Shown: piece by piece, positions 1 to 7,783 of the stretch
How positions within the stretch are numbered: position 1 is the stretch's first letter
Layout: each line of letters starts with the position of its first letter
Origin: Gammaproteobacteria bacterium
GTDB lineage: Bacteria > Pseudomonadota > Gammaproteobacteria > Steroidobacterales > Steroidobacteraceae
Reading direction: 5' to 3'
Length of the DNA stretch: 13,400 nt
NCBI GenBank assembly: GCA_030830595.1
Contig: JAURMS010000046.1
Coordinates: forward strand, 1 to 13,400
Made by a program: the position numbers and the translations under genes
The notes under the pieces: generated by a model
Database searches by the model: none
What the model was told of the DNA's origin: nothing
What the model saw: the letters and a program-made list of their open reading frames with translations, nothing else

Positions 1-1040
1 ATACCGTCACCCCAGCCATCGTCGTCGCAGACCGGTCGCGGGGTGGCGAGCGTCTGCGTGGCAAGTCCGTAGCGGCAGAAAAAAGCCCCGCCAGGGTCGC
101 CCATCTCTGCCTCGTAGGTCGCGCCGTTCACGCCATTGAATTCCCACAAGGGTCGGAACATCTCGTCCACCGATTCCGGCTTCAGCAGACGCACACCCTC
201 GAGCTCGCCACCGTTCAGCAGCAGCCGTCCGATCTTTGCCAGGTCGAGCGCCGAGATGCGCAGGCCCCCCTGCGGGCCGAACAGGCCACCGTTTTCGCCC
301 GGTTGCCAGGCCGCGAGGTCGCAGCTGCCGTCCGGTGCAGCCACTACCGGGCAGTCCGGTCGCTTGCCCTGGAGATCATCGACACCCACCTCGCCGTTGG
401 CGCGATAAATCACCACCGCCCGGCCAATCGCCTGGTCCGAGCAGCTTGCCCAGTTGTAGCAGGCGTCGATGTCCAGCGGTTCAAGCACCAGCCTGTCCAT
501 CAATTGGTCGAAACGCTCGCCAGTGACGCGCTCCATGATGGCGGCGACCACCACGAAATTCAGGTTGGTGTACTGGAACCACTCGCCCGGTGCGTAGTCC
601 TCGTTCCAGGCCTTGGCATCCGCGACCTGCTCGCGTGTCTGTGTTTTGGTGTGTGATACATAGCCGGCCTCGTCCGTCAGTCCTGAAAGGTGCGACATCA
701 ACAAGCGCAGGGTGATCGGCTCCTCCGGGTGCAGCGGATGGCGCAGTGGCCAGCCGAGGTAGTCCGAGACATCGCGGTCGAGATCCAGTAACCCCTGCTC
801 CACCAGTCGCAGGAGGCCGATGGACAACACCAGCTTGGAGACGGAGGCAATGCGCACCGGATCCTCGGCTGTTACCTTGCGCCCGGCCGTTCGATCCGCC
901 CAGCCACGGGCATAGACTTGCGTCTTGCCGGCGGCATCGAACTGAACCCGGACTTCCGCGGCCGGCGGTTCAGGCGCCTTGGCGCAACCGGCCAGGCCGA
1001 CGCCTAACAACAGCGCAAGGGGCAGCGAATGTGCATTCAT
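1..1040 (-). CDS. Serine hydrolase lipoprotein, beta-lactamase/class C fold (C-terminus beyond window edge)
   Basis: Partial gene: the frame is open from an ATG at 1040 down to base 1, giving about 346 residues, and its end lies outside the window. The N-terminus is a short lipoprotein signal with lipobox L16-A-G-C19. Residue 20 is Ala, not Asp, so outer-membrane sorting is likely by the usual Lol rule. The serine-hydrolase motif S66-V-S-K69 and the Y157-T-N159 motif are both present; the third (HTG-like) motif would lie beyond the edge. Several Cys occur in pairs in the second half (DACYNWASC, RPDC...GSC, FFCRYG...PVC), which suits disulfides in the periplasm. The start overlaps the stop of the upstream serine hydrolase as ATGA, so the two are probably co-transcribed and translationally coupled. 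The family includes esterases, D-aminopeptidases and D-Ala-D-Ala carboxypeptidases; sequence alone does not choose among these. Confidence 0.88.
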   Translation of the reverse strand, partial: MNAHSLPLALLLGVGLAGCAKAPEPPAAEVRVQFDAAGKTQVYARGWADRTAGRKVTAEDPVRIASVSKLVLSIGLLRLVEQGLLDLDRDVSDYLGWPLRHPLHPEEPITLRLLMSHLSGLTDEAGYVSHTKTQTREQVADAKAWNEDYAPGEWFQYTNLNFVVVAAIMERVTGERFDQLMDRLVLEPLDIDACYNWASCSDQAIGRAVVIYRANGEVGVDDLQGKRPDCPVVAAPDGSCDLAAWQPGENGGLFGPQGGLRISALDLAKIGRLLLNGGELEGVRLLKPESVDEMFRPLWEFNGVNGATYEAEMGDPGGAFFCRYGLATQTLATPRPVCDDDGWGDG

Positions 1041-2566
1041 GGGCAGGTCTCCATGACGAGGCTCGACTCGTTTTCAAGCGCCCGCACGTCGAGATGCTGG
1101 ATCAGCGGGGGCTGGGTAGGTGCCAGGGTCAGTGAAAAAAGCAGGTCTGCACGTTCGCAGTCCAGTACCCATTCGCCACGCAGTGCATTGGGCAGGCGGC
1201 TGAACTCCTGTCGTGGGGTGCAGGCGCCGGCCAGCTCTGCTGCCTCCCGGAACTCCTGGCGTCGCGTGTCGAGCGAACGGTCCGGGAGGAGATTGTCCGC
1301 CGAGATCCGCTGCACCAGGGCGTCGTCCCAGGACTCGAACAGGGTCTCGACGTCCTTGCGCGCCTGGATCAGCGCAGGCGCGGGCCTGGGCAGGCGACGA
1401 TGCAGCAGGCCGGCCTCGTCCAGCTGGGCAAAGGCCTGGTCGAACACGGTGCTCCAGCTGAGGTAGGTGCGGTTGCCCATGGCTACCAGTCCGATACCGT
1501 ATTCCGGCAGCCAGCGCATTTGCGAGCCGAATCCCGGCAAGCCTCCCGTGTGCCCCGCGATGTGCTCAAAGCGACAGTCCTGCCAACTGCGCAAGCCATA
1601 GCCATAGCCGCCGGAGAACAGGCTGGTCTTGCCATCGACGCCGAGCGTGACCTTCGCTGGGCGAGCGCGCCAGATCTGCTGCATTTCCCGGAGCGAGGCC
1701 CGGGACAGGGGCAGGGTGTCCTCGCCATCCCGTGCCGGATAGGCTGCCGTGAACATACCGACGTAGCGGGCAAGGTCTTCTACGGAGGAGAGCATGCCGC
1801 CCATCGCGCCGAAGGCGCCATGCGCAGGCTGGGCCTCCAGCGAATGGGTGCCGTCCTCGAAGCGATAGCCTTCGGTGCGCTGACCTGCAGGGACCGAGGC
1901 CGGCTCCAGCGTGGTCGAGCGCATCCCAAGCGGCATCAGGATGTGCTGTTCGACGTAGTCGGCGTAGTCCAGGCCGGAGACCCGGCTGATGACCCGGCCG
2001 AGCAGGGCGAAGCCCACGTTGGAATACTCGTAGTCGGTACCGGGCGTTGTGGAGAAGGGGATGCCCCGGCGGAGCAACTCGCTGAAGGCCTCTTCCGGCA
2101 GGTCCAGCTGGCGGTCACCCCAGGGATTGTCCTCCGGAAAGCCGCCGCTGTGGGTCAGCAGCTGGCGCAGGGTGATGCGAGGCGAGTCCGTAGTGGGGTA
2201 GGGCAGCTCGCCCAGTTCCGGCAGGTACCTCTCCACCGGATCGTCCAGCGAAAGCTTCCCCGCGTCACGCAACTGGAGAATACCGACCGCCGTAAAGCTC
2301 TTGGTCATGGAGGCGATTCGAAACACCGTATCCGGGCCGATGGGCGAATCGGCACTGAGTTGGCGGCGGCCGTGACTGCCGAAGTGAACCAGCTGACCAT
2401 CCACTACCACGCCCCAGGCGGCGCCGGGCACGTTTTCGCGGACGGCGAAATCCGAGAACAGGGCGTCGAGGTCGGCAAGCGCCAGAGCAGGAATCGGGCT
2501 GGCCTGACTCGGCAGCCCGCTGGCGAGTGTCAGGCAGGCGACCAATACGGAAAGAAGGTGCTTCAT
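1037..2566 (-). CDS. Periplasmic serine hydrolase, beta-lactamase/class C (COG1680-type) with C-terminal extension
   Basis: A 509-residue protein with a Sec signal peptide (MKHLLSVLVACLTLASG..., cleavage probably near residue 22-23). All three active-site motifs of the serine beta-lactamase/DD-peptidase fold are visible: S86-M-T-K89, Y181-S-N183 and H339-T-G-G342. The catalytic domain covers roughly residues 28-385. A further ~120-residue C-terminal region, with Cys in 'GACTPR' and 'VLDCER', resembles the accessory domain seen after many such hydrolases. Likely activity is on D-amino-acid peptides or esters in the periplasm; true beta-lactamase activity is less likely for this non-AmpC type. 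It is the first gene of a minus-strand pair and diverges from the TonB receptor gene. No strong Shine-Dalgarno sequence precedes the ATG. A link to the murein-salvage genes next door is inferred from position and fold only. Confidence 0.9.
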   Translation of the reverse strand: MKHLLSVLVACLTLASGLPSQASPIPALALADLDALFSDFAVRENVPGAAWGVVVDGQLVHFGSHGRRQLSADSPIGPDTVFRIASMTKSFTAVGILQLRDAGKLSLDDPVERYLPELGELPYPTTDSPRITLRQLLTHSGGFPEDNPWGDRQLDLPEEAFSELLRRGIPFSTTPGTDYEYSNVGFALLGRVISRVSGLDYADYVEQHILMPLGMRSTTLEPASVPAGQRTEGYRFEDGTHSLEAQPAHGAFGAMGGMLSSVEDLARYVGMFTAAYPARDGEDTLPLSRASLREMQQIWRARPAKVTLGVDGKTSLFSGGYGYGLRSWQDCRFEHIAGHTGGLPGFGSQMRWLPEYGIGLVAMGNRTYLSWSTVFDQAFAQLDEAGLLHRRLPRPAPALIQARKDVETLFESWDDALVQRISADNLLPDRSLDTRRQEFREAAELAGACTPRQEFSRLPNALRGEWVLDCERADLLFSLTLAPTQPPLIQHLDVRALENESSLVMETCP

Positions 2567-2585
2567 GTCGTCAAAGTAACCGATC

Positions 2586-2614
2586 GACAGTCGGGCCCCA
2601 AGCCCGAGGCTGTC
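2586..2614. promoter_or_regulatory. Imperfect inverted repeat in leader of the 1037-2566 serine hydrolase gene
   Basis: GACAG-TCGGGC (2586-2596), a 5-nt loop (CCCAA), then GCCCGA (2602-2607), a GG bulge (2608-2609) and CTGTC (2610-2614). That makes 11 base pairs with one 2-nt bulge. It ends 19 bp upstream of the minus-strand ATG, so it would fall in that gene's 5' leader. No run of T follows on either strand, so it is not a standard intrinsic terminator. It could be an operator or an RNA hairpin affecting translation. Confidence 0.4.
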
Positions 2615-2747
2615 TCATAAAAACGACACATCGGAGATCTGTTGTAAAAAAAGCGAGGGCAGGGTGGTATTCGAACGGCGTACGGTGGTAGCTTCAGCAT
2701 GACAACCATACAAGCAGGTTTTAAACCACAGCAAATAGGACACCACG

Positions 2748-2754
2748 AAGGGAG
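2748..2754 (+). promoter_or_regulatory. Shine-Dalgarno site of the TonB receptor gene
   Basis: AAGGGAG sits 11 nt before the ATG at 2766. It supports that start, as does the signal peptide that follows directly. Confidence 0.6.
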
Positions 2755-2765
2755 TACGAATCATC

Positions 2766-5147
2766 ATGACGATCAAGACATCGGCAACGGGATGGATATG
2801 GCTGGGTGCCTTGTTGGCGCTGCCAGCCCAGGCTCAGGATACCGGCCGGGAGGCAGAATCCACCACCCAGCTTCAGGAAATCACGGTCACTGCCACCAAG
2901 CGTGACGAGCTGGTTCACAAGATTCCCTACAACGTCACCGCCATCGGTGAATCTGAACTGCGTGCCGAGAACATCACAGACATCAAGTCCTTGATCGCCA
3001 ACAGCGTCGGCATCGATGCACCGCAGAACGGTGCCCGCTTCACTGACTCGGTGACGGTACGTGGCCTGAACATCTCTCGTGCGGATGCCAATAACCTTGA
3101 GTGGTTCACCCGCAGCACGCTGGCTTACTACCTCGACGATGCGCCGCTGCCATTCATGGCGTATCGCATCAAGGATGTGGCCCGTGTAGAGACCCTGCTT
3201 GGGCCGCAGGGCACCCTGTTCGGGGGTGGCGCGCTCGGTGGTGCCGTGCGTTACATCACCAACCAGCCCAAGATCGGTGAGATGGAAGCCCGCATTTCCA
3301 CCAGCTTCTACCAGACCAAGAATGGCGGACTGTCCAACGATACGGACGCGATGGTGAACCTGCCATTGGGCGATACCGTGGCGCTGCGTATTTCCCTCGC
3401 TCGCCTCGACGAGAAGGGCTACACGGACCGCTATGCGGCCACTCCGGATTACCTGAGCGACTCGCCCTGGACCCCGCTGCCCAACGGTTCCAAGGCAGTC
3501 TACAAGGACGATGACTGGAACGAGGTGGAAGGTGGCCGCATTGCACTGCGCTGGCAGGCCTCCGAGAATTTTGCACTCACCCTGTCACACATCGACCAGA
3601 CCCAGACGGCGCACGGCACCCGTGGCGCGCAACTGGTAGTGGGCTTTGGTGACCCCGGACGCTACAACGCGCCGCAGGCCTTCAACGACCATACCGTGCT
3701 ATCACGCTATCCCGAGTACCTCGATCGGGACTTTCGCATGTCCACCCTGAGCCTGGAGTGGGACCTTGGTTTCGCCAACCTCACGTCGTCCACTTCCGAT
3801 TTTGAGGATATTCGCGAGGGCGAGGCCGATTATCTGGCCTATGGGTCGTTCTTCTACGGCACCCTCGGGTTCTCTCCCTTCGAGCTTGGCAATCCAAACT
3901 GGGCAGGCGAGACCTCCTACATCAGTTTCGACAACCGCAATAGCGGCCTGTTGCACGAGACCCGCCTGGTGTCCTCCAGTGACGGCCCGCTTAGCTGGGT
4001 GTTGGGCGTGTACTACGCCGACCAGGATCGCCAGCAGCAATTCTCGGAGTGGATGCCCGGGCTAGAGCCCTACAAGTTCGGCGGCGGCCGCACCGACGAG
4101 GGCTACTATGAGAACCAGGCCGGTGACTTCACCGAGAGCGCCTTGTTCGGTGAACTGTCCTACGAGGTGACGCCCAAGCTGACCCTCACTGGCGGTGCGC
4201 GCCTGTTCTCCTATGAGGACAAGTCCCTGAACCGGGTAGAGGACTATGCCTTCGACCTGGTCACTGGCACCAAGGTGGACAGGGAAAAGAAGAGCGGGGA
4301 GTCTTACTTCAAGTTCAACGCCTCCTACGAAATCACCGACGATTTTCTCGGCTACGCCACTTTTTCGCAGGGTTTCCGTCGCGGTGGCGCCAACAACTGG
4401 CGCGAGGGGCCCGAGTGCTTCACCTGCGGTGGGGCCATTTCGGATGAGCTGCGTAATTACAAGCCCGACACTACCGATAATTACGAACTTGGCTTGAAGG
4501 GCTTCTTGCTGGATCGTCGCTTGTACCTGCAGGCCAGCCTGTTTGCCATCGACTGGCATGATGCGCAGACCTACTTCTCGCAGGACGTCAACTTCTTCCC
4601 GGTCAACGGCACCACCAATGGCCCGGATGCCCGGTCGGAAGGCTACGAGTTGCAGGGCAATGTCGTCCTCGGGGCCGGCTTCCAGCTGTCCTTCGCCACC
4701 AACCACACCGAGGCTGAGTGGGACGAGACCAAGACGCTGTGCCTGTACGCCAACGGAACGTCCTGCCGTACCTATTCCAAGGGTGGCAAGCTCGGCGGAA
4801 CAGCCAAGGACAAATACTCCCTGGGACTGAACTGGCGGGGCTCCACCAGCGGTGGCATGGACCTCCGCGCTTCCGCCCGCATGCGCTACCAGGGCAAGAA
4901 GCAGGCCGATCGCGGCGACGACCCGGACTCGGTCGTTTTCGCCTATCCTTCGTACTCGACCCTCAACCTGAGCTTCGGGGCTTCAACGGATAAATGGGAC
5001 CTGAACGTCTGGATCAACAACGCCACCGACGAGGACAAGGTGGTCTCTTTTCAGGGCACCTCCCTGATCGGCAACATCACGGGCTTGCGGGCCATTTACC
5101 TGCAGCCGAGGACGGTTGGTACGACCTTCAGCTACTTCTTCCGCTGA
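2766..5147 (+). CDS. TonB-dependent outer-membrane receptor (candidate muropeptide/amino-sugar importer)
   Basis: A 793-residue receptor. A signal peptide (MTIKTSATGWIWLGALLALP, cleavage after AQA at about 23) precedes a TonB-box-like segment, EITVTATKR (38-46). The plug domain follows, with VTVRGLNISR (97-105 region) and GPQGTLFGGGALGGAVRYI (146-164). The remainder is a 22-strand-type beta-barrel rich in aromatic/polar alternation, ending GTTFSYFFR. Length and order match TonB-dependent transporters. Only four Cys are seen, in two close pairs (C551/C554 and C659/C667), probably loop disulfides. It takes up substrate across the outer membrane using TonB/ExbBD energy. The family does not reveal the ligand, but being first in a run with symporter, NagA and MurQ suggests amino sugars or muropeptides (inference). 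The stop is 27 bp before the symporter start, so they likely share a transcript. Confidence 0.93.
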   Translation: MTIKTSATGWIWLGALLALPAQAQDTGREAESTTQLQEITVTATKRDELVHKIPYNVTAIGESELRAENITDIKSLIANSVGIDAPQNGARFTDSVTVRGLNISRADANNLEWFTRSTLAYYLDDAPLPFMAYRIKDVARVETLLGPQGTLFGGGALGGAVRYITNQPKIGEMEARISTSFYQTKNGGLSNDTDAMVNLPLGDTVALRISLARLDEKGYTDRYAATPDYLSDSPWTPLPNGSKAVYKDDDWNEVEGGRIALRWQASENFALTLSHIDQTQTAHGTRGAQLVVGFGDPGRYNAPQAFNDHTVLSRYPEYLDRDFRMSTLSLEWDLGFANLTSSTSDFEDIREGEADYLAYGSFFYGTLGFSPFELGNPNWAGETSYISFDNRNSGLLHETRLVSSSDGPLSWVLGVYYADQDRQQQFSEWMPGLEPYKFGGGRTDEGYYENQAGDFTESALFGELSYEVTPKLTLTGGARLFSYEDKSLNRVEDYAFDLVTGTKVDREKKSGESYFKFNASYEITDDFLGYATFSQGFRRGGANNWREGPECFTCGGAISDELRNYKPDTTDNYELGLKGFLLDRRLYLQASLFAIDWHDAQTYFSQDVNFFPVNGTTNGPDARSEGYELQGNVVLGAGFQLSFATNHTEAEWDETKTLCLYANGTSCRTYSKGGKLGGTAKDKYSLGLNWRGSTSGGMDLRASARMRYQGKKQADRGDDPDSVVFAYPSYSTLNLSFGASTDKWDLNVWINNATDEDKVVSFQGTSLIGNITGLRAIYLQPRTVGTTFSYFFR

Positions 5148-5174
5148 GCGTCGGCCGACCGCAGCGTAGGCGCT

Positions 5175-6650
5175 GTGTTCGGCCCGCTTGATTGGGCGGT
5201 CACCGGCGCATATTTCGCGCTGGTGACCGTCATCGGGCACCTGTCGAGCCGTCGTGGTTCGACGCTGCAGGAATACCTGCTCGCCTCGCGTTCGCTGCCC
5301 TGGCCGGCAGTGTCCGCGAGCATCGTTGCCACCACGGTCAGTGGTGTGACGTTTATCGGGGTCCCCGCCCTGGTGTTTGCCCAGGGTGGGGACTTCCGCT
5401 ACCTGCAGTTCACGGTGGCCGGCGTCATCGCCAAGGCCGCGCTGGGCTACTGGATCCTGCCCAGGATGTACGCGGGAGAGTTCAGCAGTCCCTATCAGTT
5501 CATCCGCGCCCAGTTGGGTCCCCGCCTTGGGGGGGCTTCGGCCCTGCTGTTCTTCGTGGGCGCCGTGCTCGGTCAGGGCGTGCGCGTATTCGCAGTGGCG
5601 TTGGTGCTCGAGTTGCTGACCGGGCTCGACATGGCGTGGTGCGTACTGGTGATCGTGGTGTTTTCCACCCTGCACACCTGGATGGGCGGCATCCGCGCCG
5701 TGGTATGGACCGATGCGATCCAGTTCGTGGTGCTGGTGGCGGGGGGATTGATTGCGATTCTGTTCGTGACCCAGGGGGCAGCAACGGGCTTTGGTTCCGT
5801 GTGGGATGCGGGATCCGAGGCAGGCAAGCTGCGGATGCTCGACTTCACCACCGACCCCCGGATCCAGTTCACCTTCTGGGCCGGCGTGTTCGCCATGCCC
5901 TTCCAGAACCTGGCGGCCTACGGCTCCGATCAGATCAACATCCAGCGCATGCTGTGCTGTCGCAACCTGCGCGATGCGCGCATTGCCCTCTACGTCAGCA
6001 ACTTCGGCGAGCTGGTGGTGGTGCTGTTTCTCTGCGTGGGCCTGTCGCTGTGGTGGTTCTATGGGCAGCATCCCATCGATGGATCCTTTGCCACCCTTGT
6101 GGCTGAGCGCGCCGACCGAATCTTCCCGGCCTTCATCCTGACCGAGCTGCCGGCAGGGGTGAAGGGCCTGATGGTGGCAGGCGTCTTCGCCGCTGCAATG
6201 TCGAGCCTGGACTCCGTGCTGGCGGCACTTTCCCAGGTGACGCTCACCATGTTCCACAAGGGGCACCTGACCGGCGAACTCACCGATGCGAAGGCTGTCG
6301 CCCTGTCCAGGGTCTTCGTGGCAGCGTGGGGCGTGGTCCTTGGTGCGTTCGCCCTGCTGGTGTCCGGGTCCGGCGAGGCATTGGTCCCCCTTGCCTTTGC
6401 CATGACTGCCTACACCTATGGGCCTATGCTGGGCTTGCTGCTCCTGGCGATGTTCGTGCCGCTGGAGCGGGTTGGTAGCGCCACGCTGGGGGTGCTGGTG
6501 TCCATGACTGGAGTGCTGCTGGTCCACAATGCGAAAACTTTCGGCTTCACCGATGGTACGGACCTGGTGGCCTTTCCCTGGCTGTTTCCGCTGGGTGTCC
6601 TGCTCTGCGTGGGCACCGCGCTGCTGCCGTTGAAACGCCGCGCTGCATGA
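5175..6650 (+). CDS. Sodium:solute symporter (SSS family), MurT-like amino-sugar transporter
   Basis: A 491-residue, highly hydrophobic protein with about 13 predicted membrane segments, the usual length for the SSS family. The family signature is visible as GGIRAVVWTDAIQF (171-184). The SSS-type N-terminus (DWAVTGAYFALVTVIGHLSSRR, then a TLQEYLLASRSLPW loop before the next helix) supports the GTG start at 5175. No in-frame ATG lies between the TonB receptor stop and this point. The Shine-Dalgarno is weak (AGG at 5168-5170, 4 nt away), so translation probably depends on coupling to the receptor gene. It acts in the inner membrane as Na+-driven uptake. SSS transporters next to a MurNAc kinase and MurQ are known for MurNAc uptake in Tannerella (MurT). 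That substrate is inferred here from context; GlcNAc is the main alternative. Its stop overlaps the nagA start (ATGA). Confidence 0.9.
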   Translation: MFGPLDWAVTGAYFALVTVIGHLSSRRGSTLQEYLLASRSLPWPAVSASIVATTVSGVTFIGVPALVFAQGGDFRYLQFTVAGVIAKAALGYWILPRMYAGEFSSPYQFIRAQLGPRLGGASALLFFVGAVLGQGVRVFAVALVLELLTGLDMAWCVLVIVVFSTLHTWMGGIRAVVWTDAIQFVVLVAGGLIAILFVTQGAATGFGSVWDAGSEAGKLRMLDFTTDPRIQFTFWAGVFAMPFQNLAAYGSDQINIQRMLCCRNLRDARIALYVSNFGELVVVLFLCVGLSLWWFYGQHPIDGSFATLVAERADRIFPAFILTELPAGVKGLMVAGVFAAAMSSLDSVLAALSQVTLTMFHKGHLTGELTDAKAVALSRVFVAAWGVVLGAFALLVSGSGEALVPLAFAMTAYTYGPMLGLLLLAMFVPLERVGSATLGVLVSMTGVLLVHNAKTFGFTDGTDLVAFPWLFPLGVLLCVGTALLPLKRRAA

Positions 6651-7783
6651 GGCGATATCTCTGCCCGGAGCGGGTGTTTGTCGAAGGCCGCTTCCGCAGT
6701 GACCTGGCCGTGGTCCTGGCTGACGGCATCATCGAATCCGTCCTGCCTGTCGAGTCGCTACCCTCGGATGTCGCTCGGGAAGTGTTGGCCGGAAGCCTGG
6801 CGCCGGGCTTCATTGACCTGCAGGTCAACGGGGGTGGCGATCTCCTGTTCAACGATGAGCCGAGCGTGGAGGGCCTTCGCCACATGGCCGCGGCTCATGC
6901 CGGATTGGGCACCACGGGCTTCCTTCCTACCGTGATCACAGACCGCCCAGCTGTCCTGACGGCTGCCCTGCAGGCCGTGGAACGTGCAAGCCTCAAGGTG
7001 CCGGGTATTCTGGGCCTGCACGTGGAGGGCCCGTTCATCGAGCCGGCAAAGTCTGGCGTACACGATACGCGCCAGATCCGTCAGATGGATGAGGCGACCC
7101 TCGAGGCACTCAGTGGCTTTCGGGCTGGCCGACTGCTCATCACCCTGGCGCCCGAGTGCGTGGCACCCGGCATGATCCGCCGCCTGGTGGATGCGGGCGC
7201 CACCGTGGCCGCCGGCCACACCAACGCCACCTTCGAGCAGCTGCAAGCCGCCATGGACGAGGGCCTGTCCGGCTTTACCCATCTGTTCAATGCCATGTCG
7301 CAACTGACGGCCCGCGAGCCTGGGGCGGTGGGGGCTGCGCTCGCTGCCGGTTCAGCCTGGGCATCGATCATCGTCGATGGACATCACGTGCACCCGGCGG
7401 CGATGCGCTTGGCTTACTCCTGCCTGGGGCCCAAACGCCTCGTGCTGGTCTCGGATGCCATGCCTCCGGTGGGGGGGCAGTCGACACGGTTCATGCTGCA
7501 GGGTCGCGAGATCACCGTAGAGGCCGGTCACTGTGTCTCTGCGGAGGGCAAGCTGGCCGGCGCGGCGATTGCCCTGGCGGATGCGGTGCGCGAAGCCCAT
7601 CGTTTCATGGGCGTGACCATCGATCAGGCCGTACAGATGGCTACAGAGAGCCCGGCGCGAGCCGTAGGCCTCGATGGCGGGCGGGTTGCCCCGGGCCAGC
7701 CCGCTGATCTCGTACTGCTCAATGATCGTTTTGAGGTGGTGGCGACCTGGATTGCCGGTCAGCCGGTCTTGCCGCTGACCTGA
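6647..7783 (+). CDS. nagA: N-acetylglucosamine-6-phosphate deacetylase
   Basis: A 378-residue amidohydrolase, the normal NagA length. It hydrolyses GlcNAc-6-P to GlcN-6-P and acetate in the cytosol. Motifs in order: PGFIDLQVNGGG (53-64), where the HxH of two-metal amidohydrolases is replaced by Q59-V-N61 as in the E. coli-type enzyme; HVEGPF (125-130) with metal ligand E127; AGHT with H191; THLFNAM with H212; DGHHVHP (244-250); and SDAM with catalytic D270. The C-terminus (GRVAPGQPADLVLL) is the usual metal-dependent hydrolase return to the small beta domain. The ATG overlaps the symporter stop as ATGA. The 3' end overlaps the convergent kinase gene by 25 bp. In this locus it would follow MurQ, which makes its substrate. 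No NagB deaminase is present in the window. Confidence 0.95.
   Translation: MRRYLCPERVFVEGRFRSDLAVVLADGIIESVLPVESLPSDVAREVLAGSLAPGFIDLQVNGGGDLLFNDEPSVEGLRHMAAAHAGLGTTGFLPTVITDRPAVLTAALQAVERASLKVPGILGLHVEGPFIEPAKSGVHDTRQIRQMDEATLEALSGFRAGRLLITLAPECVAPGMIRRLVDAGATVAAGHTNATFEQLQAAMDEGLSGFTHLFNAMSQLTAREPGAVGAALAAGSAWASIIVDGHHVHPAAMRLAYSCLGPKRLVLVSDAMPPVGGQSTRFMLQGREITVEAGHCVSAEGKLAGAAIALADAVREAHRFMGVTIDQAVQMATESPARAVGLDGGRVAPGQPADLVLLNDRFEVVATWIAGQPVLPLT

Larger units (their letters stand above)
2567..2765. promoter_or_regulatory. Divergent intergenic control region between serine hydrolase and TonB receptor genes
   Basis: This 199 bp gap must hold the promoters for both directions. On the + strand a weak sigma70-like pair is possible: TTGTAA (2642-2647), 17 bp, TGGTAT (2665-2670). 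The heptamer GGTGGTA occurs twice in direct orientation (2663-2669 and 2684-2690), with 21 bp between starts, i.e. two helical turns. Further on, GGTTT-T-AAACC (2717-2727) is a short quasi-palindrome. A run of seven A lies at 2646-2652. The repeats are seen directly; their role as regulator sites is inference, and the promoter match is poor. Confidence 0.35.

Noticed and set aside
1400..2620. 406-codon frame on the + strand opposite the serine hydrolase
   Set aside because: No domain or signal; the minus strand carries all three serine-hydrolase motifs in the same place.
2642..2652. A-run as an intrinsic terminator on the minus strand
   Set aside because: No GC stem precedes the T-run on that strand, and no gene ends there.
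4983..6527. Open frame of 514 codons on the minus strand opposite the symporter
   Set aside because: The translation is a low-complexity His/Gln/Gly-rich product with no domain; it is a shadow of the GC-rich symporter gene, whose strand shows clear membrane segments and the SSS signature.
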